Assembly: GCA_029009055.1 (NCBI GenBank)
Contig: JAQXJR010000010.1
Coordinates: 1-44,471, forward strand
Length of the DNA stretch: 44,471 nt
Reading direction: 5' to 3'
Origin: Eubacteriales bacterium
Lineage (GTDB): Bacteria; Bacillota; Clostridia; Peptostreptococcales; Anaerovoracaceae
The notes beneath the pieces were generated by a model. That model made no database searches. It had not been told where the DNA came from and worked only from the letters and a program-made list of their open reading frames with translations. The position numbers and the translations under genes are program-made. Shown here in pieces: positions 43,086-44,471 of this stretch. Every line of letters starts with the position of its first letter. Position 1 is the stretch's first letter.

Positions 43086-44465
43086 GTCCATATTTGTGTG
43101 TAAAAAGAGGCTCCTGTATAATGCCCGACTTTAAGCAGCCTGGGCTAGTGCCTTCTGCTCATACGCGATCTTCACTAGATTGTCCTTCACTTTTTCCCCC
43201 AACATTCCCGGAGTACGTTTGAAGAATAATTTCCTCCTCATGGTGAGGGTGTCACTATGCTCTATGGTCACTGCGCCCATCAACCGCAATAAAGACGCGG
43301 CGTTAGGGAATACTTTGATCACATCCGATCTCCGCTTAAGTTCACCATTCAGACGTTCTATCATGTTTGATGTCCTGAGAGTGACACGTACTTCCTCCGG
43401 CAGCACCATTACGACCATCGCGTCTTCAAACCCGCTTTCCAGTAAATCCATAGCTTTCTCAGCTACGTCTGAATAATCCCTTACTATCTCATCCTTGCGC
43501 TTTCTAGCCGCTTCGATAGTCTTGCATCTGAACATCTCCCTTAGTTCCACAGTTAGGCCTGCCTGATATGATTTAGGAGTAGCGTCTATGATATTTCGTG
43601 TGAAGTGGAACTGGCATCTTTGCCAAGGCACACCAGGGTATACTTTCGCTAACGCGTAAAGGATGGCGGGATGCGCATCGGACGTCATCATCATTATGTT
43701 TTCGACCCCGCGTCTTTTAAGGTCTGTCATGAAGTCAGACCATGACGTCTTGTCCTCCTGATCGTAAACGTTGAATCCTAAGACGCTGCGGTATCCTTCA
43801 GCTGTAATCCCGATCGCTATCATGAACGCTTTCGAAACGATACGATGGTCTTCTCTCACCTTGAAATACGTGGCATCGACCATTAAAAACGGATATTCAT
43901 CTTCCAGGGGTCTCTCTCTGAATGCCTTTATCTCTGGATCCAACCGTTCGCATATCTTAGAGACCATTGATTTGGATACCGGTGTTTCGCACAGCGTCTC
44001 TACTACCTTTGTCACTTTTCTTGTCGACACACCATTTACCACCATCTCGATCATAGTATTGATCAGCGCTACCTCACTGCGCACATAATTATCGAAGATC
44101 ATGGTCTCGAAAGGCTGGTTCCGGTGACGTGGTACCTTAAGTTCCAACGTTCCGATCCGAGTCACTAATTTGCGATCGCGTGTTCCATTTCGGTAGTCCG
44201 TCCTCTGATCAACTCTTTCGTAAGGCATTGCATTGAGCTGAGCCGTTGACTCAGCCAAAAGTATTTGGTTCAATACCTTTTCGACGAGATTTTTGAAAGC
44301 CTGGTCCCTGTTTCCAGCAAAGAGTTCTAGCAATTCCGATTCATCCAGTGTAATATTTATTTGAGCCATGATAGTTCCTCCTTTGTTTTAGTTGGTCGTT
44401 AAACATTATACAGGAGCCTTCATGGCTTTTCTTATACTATTTTCTTTTTACACCATTATATGGAC
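43086..44465 (-). mobile_element. IS256-family insertion sequence
   Basis: Inverted ends flank the transposase: GTCCATAT (43086-43093) with ATATGGAC (44458-44465), GTGTAAAAAGA (43098-43108) with TCTTTTTACAC (44443-44453), and GGCTCCTGTATAATG (43109-43123) with CATTATACAGGAGCC (44404-44418). The right end has 24 extra bases (44419-44442) between the last two blocks. A direct target repeat cannot be shown because the window ends 6 bp after the right end. Confidence 0.85.
43131..44369 (-). CDS. IS256-family transposase (Mutator type)
   Basis: The 412-residue DDE transposase moves the element by cut-and-paste or copy-out. The first Asp is in FLMVDATYF, the second in MMTSDAHPAI, the Glu in SNMIERLNGELKRR, and the family C/H segment in WQRCQFHFTRNI. 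The length is typical and the frame intact, so it may be active. AAAGGAGG precedes the ATG at 44369. A TATAAT in the right inverted end could be its -10 box. Codon context differs from the neighbours (TTC-AAA and CTC-AAT pairs are used), as expected for an acquired gene. Confidence 0.95.
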   Translation of the reverse strand: MAQINITLDESELLELFAGNRDQAFKNLVEKVLNQILLAESTAQLNAMPYERVDQRTDYRNGTRDRKLVTRIGTLELKVPRHRNQPFETMIFDNYVRSEVALINTMIEMVVNGVSTRKVTKVVETLCETPVSKSMVSKICERLDPEIKAFRERPLEDEYPFLMVDATYFKVREDHRIVSKAFMIAIGITAEGYRSVLGFNVYDQEDKTSWSDFMTDLKRRGVENIMMMTSDAHPAILYALAKVYPGVPWQRCQFHFTRNIIDATPKSYQAGLTVELREMFRCKTIEAARKRKDEIVRDYSDVAEKAMDLLESGFEDAMVVMVLPEEVRVTLRTSNMIERLNGELKRRSDVIKVFPNAASLLRLMGAVTIEHSDTLTMRRKLFFKRTPGMLGEKVKDNLVKIAYEQKALAQAA

Positions 44466-44471
44466 GTAATG

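Overview
The window looks like chromosome from an anaerobic Clostridia-type Bacillota (tentatively near Anaerovoracaceae/Mogibacterium). This rests on AGGAGG-type ribosome binding sites, a set of 2-hydroxyacyl-CoA dehydratase activase genes, a YtrA-type GntR/ABC operon, many Lys-rich secreted proteins, BspA-like repeats, a KTGD-type surface protein and an EF-G paralogue. The assignment is inference from gene content, not from a marker-gene comparison.

Layout. 1-7165: membrane and surface genes, several decayed (a truncated GNAT acetyltransferase, a fibronectin-type surface protein broken by an amber codon), one tRNA-Arg(CCU), a glucosaminidase with SH3 domains and a Cna_B-domain protein. 7166-12478: a small protein, then three activase-family genes (DUF2229-type component, CoA-activase-like component, BadF/HgdC-type ATPase). 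12479-17744: a repeat-rich stretch with three related copies of a modular, hairpin-rich (probably RNA) element, a PD-(D/E)XK-like nuclease gene, a DUF488 gene and a secreted protein. 17745-24093: a housekeeping run (prfA, tsaC/sua5, rpiB, upp, tyrS) and a coupled pair of class II aldolase-like genes of which the first has lost the metal ligands. 24093-28710: a P-type ATPase, an ADP-ribosylglycohydrolase and a BspA-like secreted protein with a frameshift after its signal peptide. 28711-34313: an autoregulated GntR/ABC transporter/lipoprotein operon and a surface protein. 34314-42383: asnS, an EF-G-like GTPase, radA and pyrG. 42384-44471: non-coding DNA and a near-complete IS256-family element.

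The most interesting signal is between the genes. At least five intergenic spacers hold GC-rich islands of about 65-140 bp bounded by AGCAAAGC on the left and GCTTTGCT on the right. The boundary bases differ between islands but stay complementary within each island (CGAGCAAAGC/GCTTTGCTCG, TAGCAAAGCC/GGCTTTGCTA, CCGCAAAGCC/GGCTTTGCGG), and further nested arms pair inside. This looks like one family of structured elements. Similar sequence has apparently been absorbed into two proteins (the C-tail of the GntR regulator and the middle of the nuclease). A second, unrelated set is the modular hairpin RNA at 12491-12880, 16656-16893 and 17033-17252, with compensatory base changes between copies. A third is a group of AT-rich spacers sharing TTTTCATAAT, GATTGTATACGATC and GTAGAA-n-TTCTAC palindromes.

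No CRISPR array or recognisable complete defence system was seen. The coding sequences also show a strong codon-context habit: a pyrimidine-ending codon before an AA-starting codon nearly always ends in T. The transposase and the GntR tail break that rule.
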